Origin: Candidatus Kuenenia stuttgartensis
GTDB taxonomy: Bacteria > Planctomycetota > Planctomycetia > Isosphaerales > Isosphaeraceae
Assembly: GCA_945865635.1 (NCBI GenBank)
Contig: CAMBEP010000017.1
Coordinates: forward strand, 21,727 to 85,726
DNA length: 64,000 nucleotides
Direction: 5' to 3'
The first letter of the stretch is position 1. Every line of letters starts with the position of its first letter. The translations under genes were made by a program, and so were the position numbers. Below, one piece after another: positions 36,487 to 45,681 of this stretch. The notes beneath the pieces were generated by a model, which was not told the origin of the DNA, ran no database searches, and saw only the letters and a list, made by a program, of their open reading frames with translations.

Positions 36487-38172
36487 TTATTTCCTTTTTT
36501 TTTCCGTGAAAGCGTTGGGAGTTTGGCTATTTTGGGGAGGAGCTGGAGGCACGGCCATCATACCACCACCGCCACCGCCCATACCACCGCCACCGCCCAT
36601 ACCGCCACCGCCCATACCACCGCCACCCATACCACCGCCGCCACCGCCCATACCACCGCCACCCATTCCGCCGCCCATACCACCGCCGCCCATACCACCA
36701 CCACCCATACCACCGCCACCACCCATTGGAGGTGAGCCAGTGATCAGCGACATTGGGATTAGGCCGAGGTCAGCAACAGGATAAACGCGTCGCTCGGTTG
36801 GAATATCTTCAGCACCCTGCCAGGAAATGTAAAGCAAGCCATCTTGAACCGTATAGGTGAGGTCAAGTTGGTCGAGCATGATCTTGAGGGAGCGTTTGAG
36901 TGGAACACCTTCGAGACTGAGTCTCACGGGTGATTGCATGGTTTGATCAGCTTCTTCAAGGCCGATCGGGTCGACGTGAATCTGGATCCCGTCGTCGCTT
37001 GGACCCTGAGAATTCTGGCGGATGTACTTGATCACATCTTCCAACGGGGTTTCGTTGGCGAATGGCATGGACATCGGTTGATCAAGCTTGTCGATAATCG
37101 ACTGGCTTTTAGGGTCGCGAACAACCAAGTCGGTTGAGTTGCGATATTTGGCCCGTTTTTCCGTGATGGAACGGAATTGGTCTGCTGGTGGATACGTGAT
37201 GAAGTTGTAGTCAGGGAATGGCACAGCGGCTCTGTCGACGTCGGCCAACGAGAGCATGAAGTTGAATTCCTTGACGTCTTCCCACTCACGAGCCATGGCA
37301 TAAAAACCGATCCGGGAAGCCACAACTTCACCTGCAATTGGAGCCAAGGCGTTTGGCCTCATAGCGGCGGCTTTTTGAGCCAGCAGCCGAGCCTGGATAA
37401 ACGGTTCAACCGATTGAGCAATATTGCCAAAGCCACCGGAATAGATGACATCGTAAATGCCTTGATCGATCAGATTGTCGAACTGATCCATCATCACATC
37501 AACAGTCTTGTTGACATCTTCGTAATCCTGAAGCGATCTGGCGCGGGATTCTGCAATTGCACCGCGACGGGCTTCGTCGGCCTGTCGCTCAATGATCCGC
37601 TCTTCATCACGCGTCGCTGCAAGAATCGAGGCTTCAAGTTCACGCTCGAGCTTGACCCTCAGATTTTCGGGAACGTCAGCTGCCGAACGTACCAGGTTCT
37701 GGGCCTGATGTAGCTCGTTCAAAGCCGCTTCAGGATTGTTCCGATTGAGGTATTCGCGAGACTTTTGCTGACGCTCACGAACCGCGGCACCGAATTGCTG
37801 GTTTCGAACAGCATCAAGCTGGTCGATATTCTCGATGGTCGCAGCTCTTGGCTGGGCAGCATTGTTGGCAGCATTGTTCCTGGCAGGAGGCACGGCCCCA
37901 TCCTGTTGCGGGCGGAATGCAATTTGTCGAACTTCGCCAACTTGGCTGAGGCCAGATTTGGCAGCTTTGTTCGTTGGGTCAAGCTTCAAGGCCTGATTGT
38001 AAAAATCACGGGCCTGAGCAGGATAACCCTGTGTCTGGGCCTGACGACCCAATTTGACAAGTTGTTCCGGCAAGGGAACACCGTCAGCAATTGTAATAGA
38101 ACTTGTACCCCAGATCAGCCCGGTAAGGGCAAATGCAAGGGCCTGATTTCGCAGTCGGGTTCGGTTCAGCAT
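36487..38172 (-). CDS. Secreted TPR/secretin N-domain-like protein with a Gly/Met repeat tail
   Basis: I choose the ATG at 38172, which has GGAG 9 bases upstream and starts a signal peptide (LRNQALAFALTGLIWGTSS); the frame opens to 38247. The mature protein begins with a TPR unit (LPEQLVKLGRQAQTQGYPAQARDFYNQALKLDP). A long helical region follows, rich in Gln, Arg and Glu, probably coiled coil. Around residues 390-470 is an STN-like segment (ANETPLEDVIKYIRQNSQG, then VRLSLEGVPLKRSLKIMLDQLDLTYTVQDGLLYI), the fold found at the start of secretins and TonB signalling proteins. There is no secretin pore domain after it. The last 80 residues are Met-Gly-Gly-Gly repeats. Function unknown; it may be an envelope scaffold. 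Confidence 0.7.
   Translation of the reverse strand: MLNRTRLRNQALAFALTGLIWGTSSITIADGVPLPEQLVKLGRQAQTQGYPAQARDFYNQALKLDPTNKAAKSGLSQVGEVRQIAFRPQQDGAVPPARNNAANNAAQPRAATIENIDQLDAVRNQQFGAAVRERQQKSREYLNRNNPEAALNELHQAQNLVRSAADVPENLRVKLERELEASILAATRDEERIIERQADEARRGAIAESRARSLQDYEDVNKTVDVMMDQFDNLIDQGIYDVIYSGGFGNIAQSVEPFIQARLLAQKAAAMRPNALAPIAGEVVASRIGFYAMAREWEDVKEFNFMLSLADVDRAAVPFPDYNFITYPPADQFRSITEKRAKYRNSTDLVVRDPKSQSIIDKLDQPMSMPFANETPLEDVIKYIRQNSQGPSDDGIQIHVDPIGLEEADQTMQSPVRLSLEGVPLKRSLKIMLDQLDLTYTVQDGLLYISWQGAEDIPTERRVYPVADLGLIPMSLITGSPPMGGGGGMGGGGMGGGGMGGGMGGGGMGGGGGGMGGGGMGGGGMGGGGGMGGGGGGMMAVPPAPPQNSQTPNAFTEKKRK
36553..36727 (-). repeat. Tandem short repeat coding for the Met/Gly tail
   Basis: About 175 bases consist of units built on CCACCGCC and CCCATACC (plus strand), which read as Met-Gly-Gly-Gly repeats in the minus-strand gene. 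Unit lengths vary in steps of three, so the reading frame is kept. Such tracts expand and contract by slippage. Confidence 0.85.
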
Positions 38173-38721
38173 GTCGCGAGTCTCCATTTCAGCCTTCGAC
38201 GACGTGTTTTCGGATAAGTCCGGGTCGGTTCCCCTCGCAGCAGCCATGCCGCTCTGGAATCCGACTCATTTCGCGATCGCGCGTTATTCCACCTTGACCG
38301 ATTTCCCCGGCCATGCACTGACTTTAATATACCACTCTTTTTGAACAGCGTCGGATCAATCTTGAATTCCTTGACCCTTTTCACGGTTTTAGTCAATTGA
38401 GTAGTTTGGGTTAGTGAGGAGGAGTTCGCAACTTAGACAAATTATCGCACAAGTCTGGTCTCATGCCAAGTGACTAACCATGAGAGATGGCAAATGTTTT
38501 CTGAAGATGATCCGATTGTGCAGAATTTGCTTGAAGGCACGACTTTCAACCGCATATAAGTTAAGACGATTCGATTAACGTGATTATTCAGTGAGATGCA
38601 CACAATTCGTAGTTCAGGGCCATTTTGACAAATCAAAATCGACGAAAGAAAAGGCAGTCGGGCTTTAAAGTGTCATGAACATAAAGGCTCGGGCGAGATT
38701 TGACATCAGATTCATGGAATG
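38173..38721. other. Intergenic region upstream of the TPR/STN-like gene
   Basis: No gene is supported here. On the minus strand a TATATT hexamer (complement of 38326-38331) could be a -10 box, but the -35 position reads CCGACG, so the promoter is weak. The rest, including 38400-38700, shows neither coding bias nor structure that I can name. The 3' hairpin of the next gene closes the region at 38722. Confidence 0.35.
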
Positions 38722-38755
38722 AAAAAAGGAACCCACAGACTAAAATGTGGGTTCC
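38722..38755 (-). terminator. Rho-independent terminator of the gene at 38810
   Basis: GGAACCCACA (38728-38737) and TGTGGGTTCC (38746-38755) are a perfect 10-base inverted repeat with an 8-base loop. On the minus strand the stem is followed by TTTTTT (complement of 38722-38727). It is a textbook intrinsic terminator 55 bases past the stop. Confidence 0.9.
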
Positions 38756-38809
38756 TCGGCAAATCATCCGGATGTTTTTTCAACCGCCAAAGAAGTCTGG
38801 GTCATCAGA

Positions 38810-39721
38810 TCAGTACGACCTGGAAACAATCTGTGTCCAAGCCGCGATCGCTTCTGCGGTGAGCTTCAGAGCGTTACGCACGACAACTTTGGGCTGGTTC
38901 TCCGTTTTACTTGGGCCGGAAGTTTTTGTTTCGAGCTCATCGATTTGCCGTTTGGAAGTTCGATTGATCGAAACCATAGCAAGCCATTGTGATTCACCAG
39001 GGTCTTCCGATAAATCGATGGATGACGGTTCCTGACGATGGGAAATCAATTGCGAAACGTCAGCAAAGGAAACAAGGCCGCAAGACTCTGTCACAATTTG
39101 TGACCAATCACCCAGACTGACTGAGTTCGCAAGCTGGATGGCTGGTTGGTCAGCAATGGGAATATCGAGTTGCTCTGCTATCATATATGAGAGGACTTCC
39201 CATTGAGTGACTGCAGGCGACATCACGCGAATGACGTGCGATGCTTCAAGGGATTTCAGGATTGGCTCAGAGTGCAAAAACTCTTCAGCGGGCGGGGCAG
39301 GGGGCAGTGCATGGTCCACGGCTTTGATCTGGATTCGGGCCAAAGTATTTTTGGCTTCCTGGAGCGTGAATTCTGTTGCTTCCCGGGCGAACTCATCCTG
39401 GATAAGTTCAAAGGCCAGATCCGAAGGCGATTCCATGGCTTGTTTTACTGAGACGATGGGCGAGGTCGAAACGACTTGATCTGCGGATTTTAAGATCTTA
39501 GTCGGCGACGCAGGAAGAGGGTTTTGGAAAACAGTAAGCTTAGGCTCCGGCTGAGCCTGTTGTTTTTTAAGGGGCGAAACGGGGATTTCGTTTCGAAGGC
39601 TGGAGGCGATGCCTGCCAGTTCTTGATTAATTTCTGCTAAGTAATGATGGCAAGTGCCTAAGTCCGGAATCGGAAGACTCATCGTGACGACCATTGTCAC
39701 AAGCAACATTCGAAGAGCCAT
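38810..39721 (-). CDS. Small secreted protein of unknown function
   Basis: I do not recognise this 303-residue protein. The N terminus (RMLLVTMVVTMSLPIPDLG) is a likely signal peptide. The mature part is helical, rich in Gln, Ala, Ser and Glu, with no cysteine pattern or catalytic motif. A stretch near the middle (ARIQIKAVDHALPPAPPAEEF) is followed by a segment that may be a small alpha/beta domain (VTQWEVLSYMIAEQLDIPIADQ). It is a single gene with its own strong terminator and a possible GGAG site before the start. Confidence 0.6.
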   Translation of the reverse strand: MALRMLLVTMVVTMSLPIPDLGTCHHYLAEINQELAGIASSLRNEIPVSPLKKQQAQPEPKLTVFQNPLPASPTKILKSADQVVSTSPIVSVKQAMESPSDLAFELIQDEFAREATEFTLQEAKNTLARIQIKAVDHALPPAPPAEEFLHSEPILKSLEASHVIRVMSPAVTQWEVLSYMIAEQLDIPIADQPAIQLANSVSLGDWSQIVTESCGLVSFADVSQLISHRQEPSSIDLSEDPGESQWLAMVSINRTSKRQIDELETKTSGPSKTENQPKVVVRNALKLTAEAIAAWTQIVSRSY

Positions 39722-40015
39722 GGGGTCATCTCCTTGAACCTTTAAGCGGCGCCCTCTTGCCCTCCTTGGAATTTGGGTTGGCCGATATCGTGCCGAATTG
39801 GCAATCTGTAATCTGTCCGTAAATAAGATCGACTAAACAAGGAGTAACCTTCAGGTTATTTAGGTGGTTTTGATGGTTTGAGTAGTGTGAGCCGGTCCGC
39901 TTGAGTTGGATTACTGGCTTAAGATTATGGTCTGTAGCGAGCATTCCGATTGCGGAAAGCTGAGGATCGGTTAAGATGCGGCTCTCAAGCACGAATCACG
40001 GGGCAGGGAAATGTC

Positions 40016-40999
40016 ATGGGTAAGAAGACACTAGTCACAGGTGCAGCAGGGTTTATCGGTAGTCATCTTGTGGAATCGCTGGTCGAAGCCGGCCATTCTG
40101 TCAGGGCTATGGTCCGATACAATGGCCGCGATGATCGGGGGCATTTGGATCGCTTGCCGAAATCTGTGATGGATCATGTCGAAGTTCACCGGGGCGACTT
40201 GAAAGATCCAGAAGCTGTTCGTAAAGCTGTCAAGGATCAGCAATGGGTGCTTCATCTCGGAGCCCTGATCGCGATTCCGTATTCCTATCAAAATCCGCTC
40301 GACGTGGTTCAGACGAATGTTCTTGGAACCACTCATATATTAGATGCTTGCCTCGACAGCAATACTTTAGAGCGTGCGGTGCTGACAAGTACATCAGAAG
40401 TTTATGGTACAGCACAGTTTGTGCCGATTGATGAGTCGCATCCACTGGTTGGTCAGTCGCCTTATGCTGCGACGAAAATTGCATCGGATGCCTTGGGACT
40501 ATCCTATTACCGGTCGTTTCAGTTGCCAGTCACGGTGCTTCGCCCGTTTAACACATTCGGCCCGCGGCAGTCGGCCCGAGCGATTATTCCTTCGATCATC
40601 AGCCAGGTTTTGGTGAGTCCGAAGATTCGACTTGGTTCGCTTGATCCAAGGCGAGACTTGACTTATGTAAAGGATACAGCGTCTGCCTTCATTGCAATGG
40701 CTGGATGTGATGCGGCATTGGGACGGACGGTGAATGTAGGGAGAGGCGAAGATTTGACGATTGGTGAACTTGTAGAGCGGATCGGAAGTCTGATGGGAGT
40801 GCAGATTGAGGTTGAGACAGAGGCGCAACGAGTGCGCCCCTTGAAAAGCGAAGTGGGGCGATTGCTGGCAGGTACGAAGCTTGCTCAGGAACTATTTGGG
40901 TGGAAATCTGCCTATACGCTCGACCAAGGGTTGGAGGCGACCATTGAATATGTCAAAAAATATTTGTCGGACTATCGAGTTGGCCAATACACCACTTGA
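40016..40999 (+). CDS. NAD-dependent 4,6-dehydratase/epimerase, LegB-like extended SDR
   Basis: A 327-residue extended SDR that acts on nucleotide sugars. I use the ATG at 40016 (GGCAGGGA upstream). The NAD site TGAAGFIGSH lies at residues 8-17. HLGALIAIPYSY, TSEVYGTA and the catalytic SPYAATK (Tyr-x3-Lys) follow, then RPFNTFGPRQSARAIIP and RRDLTYVKDTASAF. This set of blocks is that of NDP-sugar 4,6-dehydratases such as LegB, which opens legionaminate-type nonulosonic acid synthesis from UDP- or GDP-N-acetylglucosamine. No aminotransferase or synthase gene sits beside it, so a nonulosonate pathway is not shown here. UDP-glucose 4-epimerase-like activity is the main alternative. Confidence 0.82.
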   Translation: MGKKTLVTGAAGFIGSHLVESLVEAGHSVRAMVRYNGRDDRGHLDRLPKSVMDHVEVHRGDLKDPEAVRKAVKDQQWVLHLGALIAIPYSYQNPLDVVQTNVLGTTHILDACLDSNTLERAVLTSTSEVYGTAQFVPIDESHPLVGQSPYAATKIASDALGLSYYRSFQLPVTVLRPFNTFGPRQSARAIIPSIISQVLVSPKIRLGSLDPRRDLTYVKDTASAFIAMAGCDAALGRTVNVGRGEDLTIGELVERIGSLMGVQIEVETEAQRVRPLKSEVGRLLAGTKLAQELFGWKSAYTLDQGLEATIEYVKKYLSDYRVGQYTT

Positions 41000-41040
41000 T
41001 CGCGATGCCAGGCCGACCTGAATCGTAAAATCTGAGAGAT

Positions 41041-41652
41041 TTACTCAGGATTTTCGGGCACGGTTTTATGTCGCTTACGCATCAAAATGGCAGAGATGAT
41101 CCAAAGCAGCAGGGCCCAGCCGATTCCATAAATCAGATAAGCCTCTTCGATCCAGAAGATCATGGCCCAGCCCATGGCCCAGGTCCAGACAGCAGCGAGC
41201 ACGAACCATGGATTGACAATCCATGCCGTGACGGCCCAGGCAAAGCATGAGAGACTGGCCCAGACGGGTTTGAACCAGTTGAAGTGATTGGCCTGGTCGG
41301 CTGATATTTCGCTGTAACTGGTTGCACTAAAAGAGATAATCAGAAAAGTGGCCCAAATTCTTGCTAGAATGCCTATTAACGGTGAAGACTTTGTCCAACC
41401 GCGTCCGATCAGCTTGCGTATGATCCAGAGATTGGTGGTTAGTTGCGTGGACCATATAAACAGGTAGGGCAAAGGATCAATCGTCACATATTTATAACAT
41501 ATATGACAGGAGAGGCTTGCGATAAGATGAGCAAAGCCGATCCAGCCCAGTGTCTCGGGCCATTTTTGTGTGAGTCCGATTTGGATTAGATCCGAACGAA
41601 GTTCGAACCATGCTGTTGTTAATTTGTTGTTCGCAGGTTTGCAGTCAGTCAT
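41041..41652 (-). CDS. Small polytopic membrane protein of unknown function
   Basis: A 203-residue protein with about five membrane segments, very rich in Trp (WAVTAWIVNPWFVLAAVWTWAMGWAMIFW and neighbours). The first 30 residues are soluble and the C terminus is basic (RKRHKTVPENPE). A Cys-His pair occurs in LIASLSCHICYKY. I do not recognise the family. It lies convergent with the LegB-like gene, 41 bases from its stop, and divergent from the M16 gene. Confidence 0.6.
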   Translation of the reverse strand: MTDCKPANNKLTTAWFELRSDLIQIGLTQKWPETLGWIGFAHLIASLSCHICYKYVTIDPLPYLFIWSTQLTTNLWIIRKLIGRGWTKSSPLIGILARIWATFLIISFSATSYSEISADQANHFNWFKPVWASLSCFAWAVTAWIVNPWFVLAAVWTWAMGWAMIFWIEEAYLIYGIGWALLLWIISAILMRKRHKTVPENPE

Positions 41653-41825
41653 CAGAATATCTCGGATAGGCGGTCAATGGACATGACTATTATGCCTCTT
41701 AAAACAGGCTGGTTGAGGAATGACTTGTTCTTCTCTGGTAAAACCAGCGCAAGTTCTTCCAATTTATGATATATTACAAGAAATCATTTGATGATGGGTC
41801 CAGAAGGTTGGGGAGCACTTGCCGC

Positions 41826-43064
41826 GTGTCAGATAAAACGATTCATATTGAGCGGTTGGCGAACGGTTTAACGATTGTAGCCGAGCCCATGACAGCATTA
41901 AGGTCAGTAGCGATGACGCTGTTGATACCGGCTGGGGCGATCTACGATCCCGTTGGTTTGCAAGGCCGGTCGTCGATGATGGCGGAATGGTTGCCTCGTG
42001 GGGCAGGCAAGCGCGACGCATCGGAAATTCTGGTTGAGCTTGATGCACTTGGTGTGAGCCACCAGCAGTCGGCATCGACATCGCATGTAAGTATTTCGGC
42101 AGCGATGTTGGGATCGAGTTTGGGGCCAGCACTTGAGATCATGGCGGACATGGTGCTTTGTCCGCACCTTGGGAAAGAATCGTTCGAGCCGATTCAAGCT
42201 CTTGCTTTGCAAAGTCTTCAGAGCCTGGAAGATGATCCTGCCTCGCTGGCGATGACTCATCTGCGATGCCGATATTTTGGCGATCCTTGGGGTCGGCATG
42301 CTGGGGGGACACCTGAAGGCCTGCAGGCCATTCGCACAGAAGATATCCGGCAGGCACATGCCGATTTGATCCAGCCCGAGGGAGCAATCCTGGCTGTTGC
42401 AGGCTCGATGAATTTTGATCAACTGAAGGATCAGGTCGTTCGCTTGTTTGGGAATTGGAAAGCCAAGCCTGTGACAATGCCTGATTCCAGCCCCCCGATA
42501 AAACTCGTTGAGCATCTAACCAAAGAGACGAATCAGTGTCAGATTACGATGGCTTTTCCATCGGTAGACATCAAGCACCCAGAATATTATCAGGCCCGCG
42601 CAACGCTTGCGATTCTTGGTGGTTATTCCTCGGCTCGACTTTTTACGGAAGTTCGGGAAAAGCGTGGTCTCTGCTATACGGTATATGCAGGCTATGAGGC
42701 CATGTATCGTCAGGCTGCAGCAGTGGTTTACGCCGGAACGGGTGCGGATCGAGCCCAGGAAACACTGGACGTGACTCTTGCCGAACTGGCACGCATCAAG
42801 CGTGATGGAGTCACCCAAGATGAGCTCGACATGATGAGGGCTGGACTTGTCAGCGGGCTGGTCATGCAGCAGGAGTCAAGTCTTTCACGATCGGCATCAC
42901 TGGCCAGCGATTTCTACCACTTGGGTCGAGTACGCCTGATCGATGAAATTCGAGGCGCTTTGGCAAGCCTTTCAGCCGAGGACGTCAGCAAGCATGCCGC
43001 TGGCCTGGATCTTGAGAATCGAGCGATACTGACACTTGGCCCCCAGCCACTCAAGATCACTTAA
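41826..43064 (+). CDS. M16 peptidase-like protein lacking the zinc motif (inactive partner)
   Basis: A 412-residue M16 (pitrilysin/processing-peptidase) homologue. I prefer the GTG at 41826, which follows GGGAG and starts the conserved IERLANGLTIVAE; an ATG at 41766 is also in frame. The zinc motif HxxEH of the active subunit (HFLEH in the gene at 43416) aligns with SMMAE here, so all three ligands in the motif are lost. The rest of the fold is intact, including the C-terminal FTEVREKRGLCYTVYAGY block that shapes the substrate site. Active/inactive M16 pairs are known, for example mitochondrial processing peptidase and bacterial two-subunit enzymes, in which the inactive subunit helps bind substrate. 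Confidence 0.88.
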   Translation: MSDKTIHIERLANGLTIVAEPMTALRSVAMTLLIPAGAIYDPVGLQGRSSMMAEWLPRGAGKRDASEILVELDALGVSHQQSASTSHVSISAAMLGSSLGPALEIMADMVLCPHLGKESFEPIQALALQSLQSLEDDPASLAMTHLRCRYFGDPWGRHAGGTPEGLQAIRTEDIRQAHADLIQPEGAILAVAGSMNFDQLKDQVVRLFGNWKAKPVTMPDSSPPIKLVEHLTKETNQCQITMAFPSVDIKHPEYYQARATLAILGGYSSARLFTEVREKRGLCYTVYAGYEAMYRQAAAVVYAGTGADRAQETLDVTLAELARIKRDGVTQDELDMMRAGLVSGLVMQQESSLSRSASLASDFYHLGRVRLIDEIRGALASLSAEDVSKHAAGLDLENRAILTLGPQPLKIT

Positions 43065-43121
43065 GTCTAACTGTGATAAATACTACCCAACATGCGATTG
43101 ATTCGTGAGGAATTCCTTCAA

Positions 43122-43376
43122 ATGCAAGTCGTGAATCTGATCCAGCATTTGGTCGACGTCGTCAGAAGATTTCTGCTTGGCGCTGTTGAGCTCACACGTG
43201 AGGTTCTTCTGGGGTTCGTAACTGCTGTAATGGCAGGCTTGGGGCTTGCCATGGTTCTCGGTACCTTCCTCGCCCTCTTGGCGGCCTTGGCTTTAGCGGG
43301 TGTGAAGGTTCAGGATGACGAACAAACTGCGGATATCGACAATCAAGTGATCGATATCACACCCGCCTTGGCCTGA
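43122..43376 (+). CDS. Small membrane protein between the two M16 genes
   Basis: An 84-residue protein from the ATG at 43122, which has GAGGAA upstream; the frame opens to 43092. Residues about 30-65 form one or two hydrophobic helices rich in Ala, Leu and Gly (VLLGFVTAVMAGLGLAMVLG, then TFLALLAALALAGV). The last 25 residues are acidic and soluble. The family is not recognised. It sits between the inactive and active M16 subunit genes, with 57- and 39-base gaps, so the three are very likely one operon, and it may anchor or regulate the peptidase. Confidence 0.6.
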   Translation: MQVVNLIQHLVDVVRRFLLGAVELTREVLLGFVTAVMAGLGLAMVLGTFLALLAALALAGVKVQDDEQTADIDNQVIDITPALA

Positions 43377-43415
43377 AACTTTTCCAATTCATAGTAACCT
43401 GAGAGAAACTGCAAT

Positions 43416-44657
43416 ATGAAGTTCCACGAAGCTCGATTGGCCAACGGCCTAACGGTAGTGGCTGAGATTAATGATCAAGCCCATTCCATCAGTGCCGGGT
43501 ATTTCGTGCGAACTGGGGCCCGGGATGAAACACCCGAAGAGAGCGGGCTCTCTCATTTTCTGGAACACATGCTGTTTAAAGGCACCGACAGACGCGATGC
43601 CTTGTCGGTAAATCGTGATTTTGACCGTGTTGGTGCACGCCATAATGCACAGACCAGTGAAGAAGATACGATTTATCATGTTACGGCATTACCAGAATAT
43701 ATGCCTGCGGCGTTCGATGTCCTCTCGGATATCATGAGGCCTGTGCTTCGTGAAGAAGACTTTGACACAGAAAAACTGGTCATCGTCGAAGAAATCAAAA
43801 TGTACGACGATAATCCGATGATGGTTGCTTATGAATCTGCCAAAGAAGCCCATTTCGGCCGACACCCCTTGGGCCAGAGCGTTCTTGGAACCGTCGACTC
43901 GATCATGTCCATGCGCGTTGAACAGATGCGAGATTATTTCAGGCGTCAGTATGCACCCAATAATCTGGTTCTGGCCTTCACGGGTAATGGCGATTGGCCA
44001 CAACTTTTTGACATGGCCAGCAAGCATTGTGAATCATGGGAGCCTGCCGAAACGGCTAAACGACTCACTCCAGAATCCACAGGTCAAGGGGGCTACCGAA
44101 CCATCGAGCGAGCCGATGATCAGCAGCAGACCATGGTTCTTGTGGGCTCCGCACCCTCGCTCGAAGACCCGCTCAGGCATGCCGCTGCATTGCTCGCGAC
44201 CGCATTGGGCGATTCTTCTGGATCAAGGCTGTACTGGGATATTGTGCACCCAGGCCACGCCGAAATGTGCGACCTTTCCTATCAGGAATACAACCAGGCG
44301 GGCGCCTACTTTCTATTTATGGGCTGTGACCCTGATAATGCCGAAGCCAATCTAGACCGGGTTGCTCACGTTATGAAACGAATTCGCGAAACTGGCCTGA
44401 ATCAGGCTGAGATTGATCGGGCTCGCAATAAGACATTGTCAAGGGCCATGATCAGGGCCGAACGGCCTATGGGCAGGCTCATGCCGCTTGGTGGCTATTA
44501 CACCTATTTCCAAAGGTATGTTTCTATGGATGAAGAAATTACAGCTTATGAATCAGTGACTGTAAGTGACGTTCGTCAGGTACTGGACCGCTACCCGCTG
44601 CGACCACTCACTTTATCAACAGTTGGTCCACGAACGGATCTCAAAATGGTCGAGTGA
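43416..44657 (+). CDS. M16 family zinc peptidase, active subunit
   Basis: A 413-residue cytoplasmic-looking M16B peptidase (no signal peptide). The inverted zinc motif HxxEH is HFLEH (His47, Glu50 as catalytic base, His51), and the third ligand is Glu125 or Glu126 in LVIVEEIKMYDD, about 75 residues on, as in the family. The C-terminal domain is the usual degenerate repeat of the first. These enzymes clip or degrade peptides within a closed chamber, often as a heterodimer. The partner would be the zinc-less homologue at 41826. The cobalamin-binding-like gene follows after 21 bases and may be co-transcribed. Confidence 0.93.
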   Translation: MKFHEARLANGLTVVAEINDQAHSISAGYFVRTGARDETPEESGLSHFLEHMLFKGTDRRDALSVNRDFDRVGARHNAQTSEEDTIYHVTALPEYMPAAFDVLSDIMRPVLREEDFDTEKLVIVEEIKMYDDNPMMVAYESAKEAHFGRHPLGQSVLGTVDSIMSMRVEQMRDYFRRQYAPNNLVLAFTGNGDWPQLFDMASKHCESWEPAETAKRLTPESTGQGGYRTIERADDQQQTMVLVGSAPSLEDPLRHAAALLATALGDSSGSRLYWDIVHPGHAEMCDLSYQEYNQAGAYFLFMGCDPDNAEANLDRVAHVMKRIRETGLNQAEIDRARNKTLSRAMIRAERPMGRLMPLGGYYTYFQRYVSMDEEITAYESVTVSDVRQVLDRYPLRPLTLSTVGPRTDLKMVE

Positions 44658-44678
44658 TGCAACCAAAAGGAATCCCTG

Positions 44679-45659
44679 ATGAGCCATTCACCACGCATTG
44701 TCAGCTTGCTTCCAGGCCTTACGGATACGGTGCTTGCGCTTGGCATGGGGCAATCCTTGGTCGGTATCAGTCATGAATGCGACCTGCCTGATGGTTGGCT
44801 TGACCTCCCGCGATTGACACGATGCCTAATCCCTGAAGAAACAAGCTCTTGCGAGATAGATCAAGCGGTTCGGGACCTGTCAGGGATTGATCTCTATGAG
44901 CTCGATATTGAAGCCCTGAATGAACTTAAGCCGGATCTCATCCTAACCCAGTCGCAGTGCGACGTGTGTGCGATCAGCGAGACGTCAGTCGTCAAGGCCG
45001 GCTCTCTGTTAAAATCAAGACCTGTGGTTTATGCCGCCAACCCGACCAATATGAGCAGCGTTTTCTTGATGATCCGCGAGGTGGCACGACTCCTTGGTGT
45101 GCGGCCAGCAGGGGAAGCAATCATCCGTTGCTTTGAGGATGTTGAGCAGTCACTTGATCATCGCAGACAGGGAACACCATTAACACAAGTGGCCCATCTG
45201 GAATGGCTTGATCCGGTGATGGGAAGCGGACATTGGAACCCGGAAATTATCCGGATGGTAGGAGGCCGGGAACGAACTTCGATGCCTGGAGCGAAATCGC
45301 GAGTCCTGGCACAAAAAGCCATTCAAGATTGTATGGCAAATTGTGATCTGATCTTACTGGGTCTATGTGGCTTCTCAGTGGAACGTAGCCTGAATGAGCT
45401 AAATCATTTGCCAAAAACGAATTACTTGCGTTCTCTACTCGCTATGGATAAGCGTAGGATCTTTATTATAGACGGACATCGCCATATGGTGCGTCCTGGT
45501 CCGATTTTATTGAGTACAATGTCGATGCTTGCAGAAATCTTGGGAGGAAATGGGAAAATGGATTTGCCCATGGCTTTGGGTGATTTGAAATTAGAGTTTC
45601 ATGCCAAGGATTTCAGCGAGATTTTGTACGTATCAGACCGATGGATAGTAAAGCCGTGA
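44679..45659 (+). CDS. BtuF-like periplasmic-binding-fold protein without signal peptide
   Basis: A 326-residue protein of the helical-backbone-metal-receptor group (COG0614 type). It starts SHSPRIVSLLPGLTDTVLALGMGQSLVGISHECDLP, has a central LKPDLILTQSQCDVC block and, in the second lobe, HLEWLDPVMGSGHWNPEIIRMVGG. The BtuF fold binds cobalamin or siderophores in the periplasm. Here there is no signal peptide or lipobox, as in a family of cytosolic-looking homologues usually named cobalamin-binding protein. Ligand and role are unknown. No BtuC/BtuD genes are near. AAGGAA precedes the ATG. Confidence 0.82.
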   Translation: MSHSPRIVSLLPGLTDTVLALGMGQSLVGISHECDLPDGWLDLPRLTRCLIPEETSSCEIDQAVRDLSGIDLYELDIEALNELKPDLILTQSQCDVCAISETSVVKAGSLLKSRPVVYAANPTNMSSVFLMIREVARLLGVRPAGEAIIRCFEDVEQSLDHRRQGTPLTQVAHLEWLDPVMGSGHWNPEIIRMVGGRERTSMPGAKSRVLAQKAIQDCMANCDLILLGLCGFSVERSLNELNHLPKTNYLRSLLAMDKRRIFIIDGHRHMVRPGPILLSTMSMLAEILGGNGKMDLPMALGDLKLEFHAKDFSEILYVSDRWIVKP

Positions 45660-45681
45660 TAAAAAAGCGCTAATCCGCATT

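Noticed and set aside
36553..36727. Repeat array that might be taken for a CRISPR
   Set aside because: Units are short, contiguous and in frame, with no unique spacers; it encodes a Gly/Met tail.
37177..37713. A 178-residue plus-strand frame
   Set aside because: It is antisense to the TPR/STN-like gene; its length reflects that gene's codon bias.
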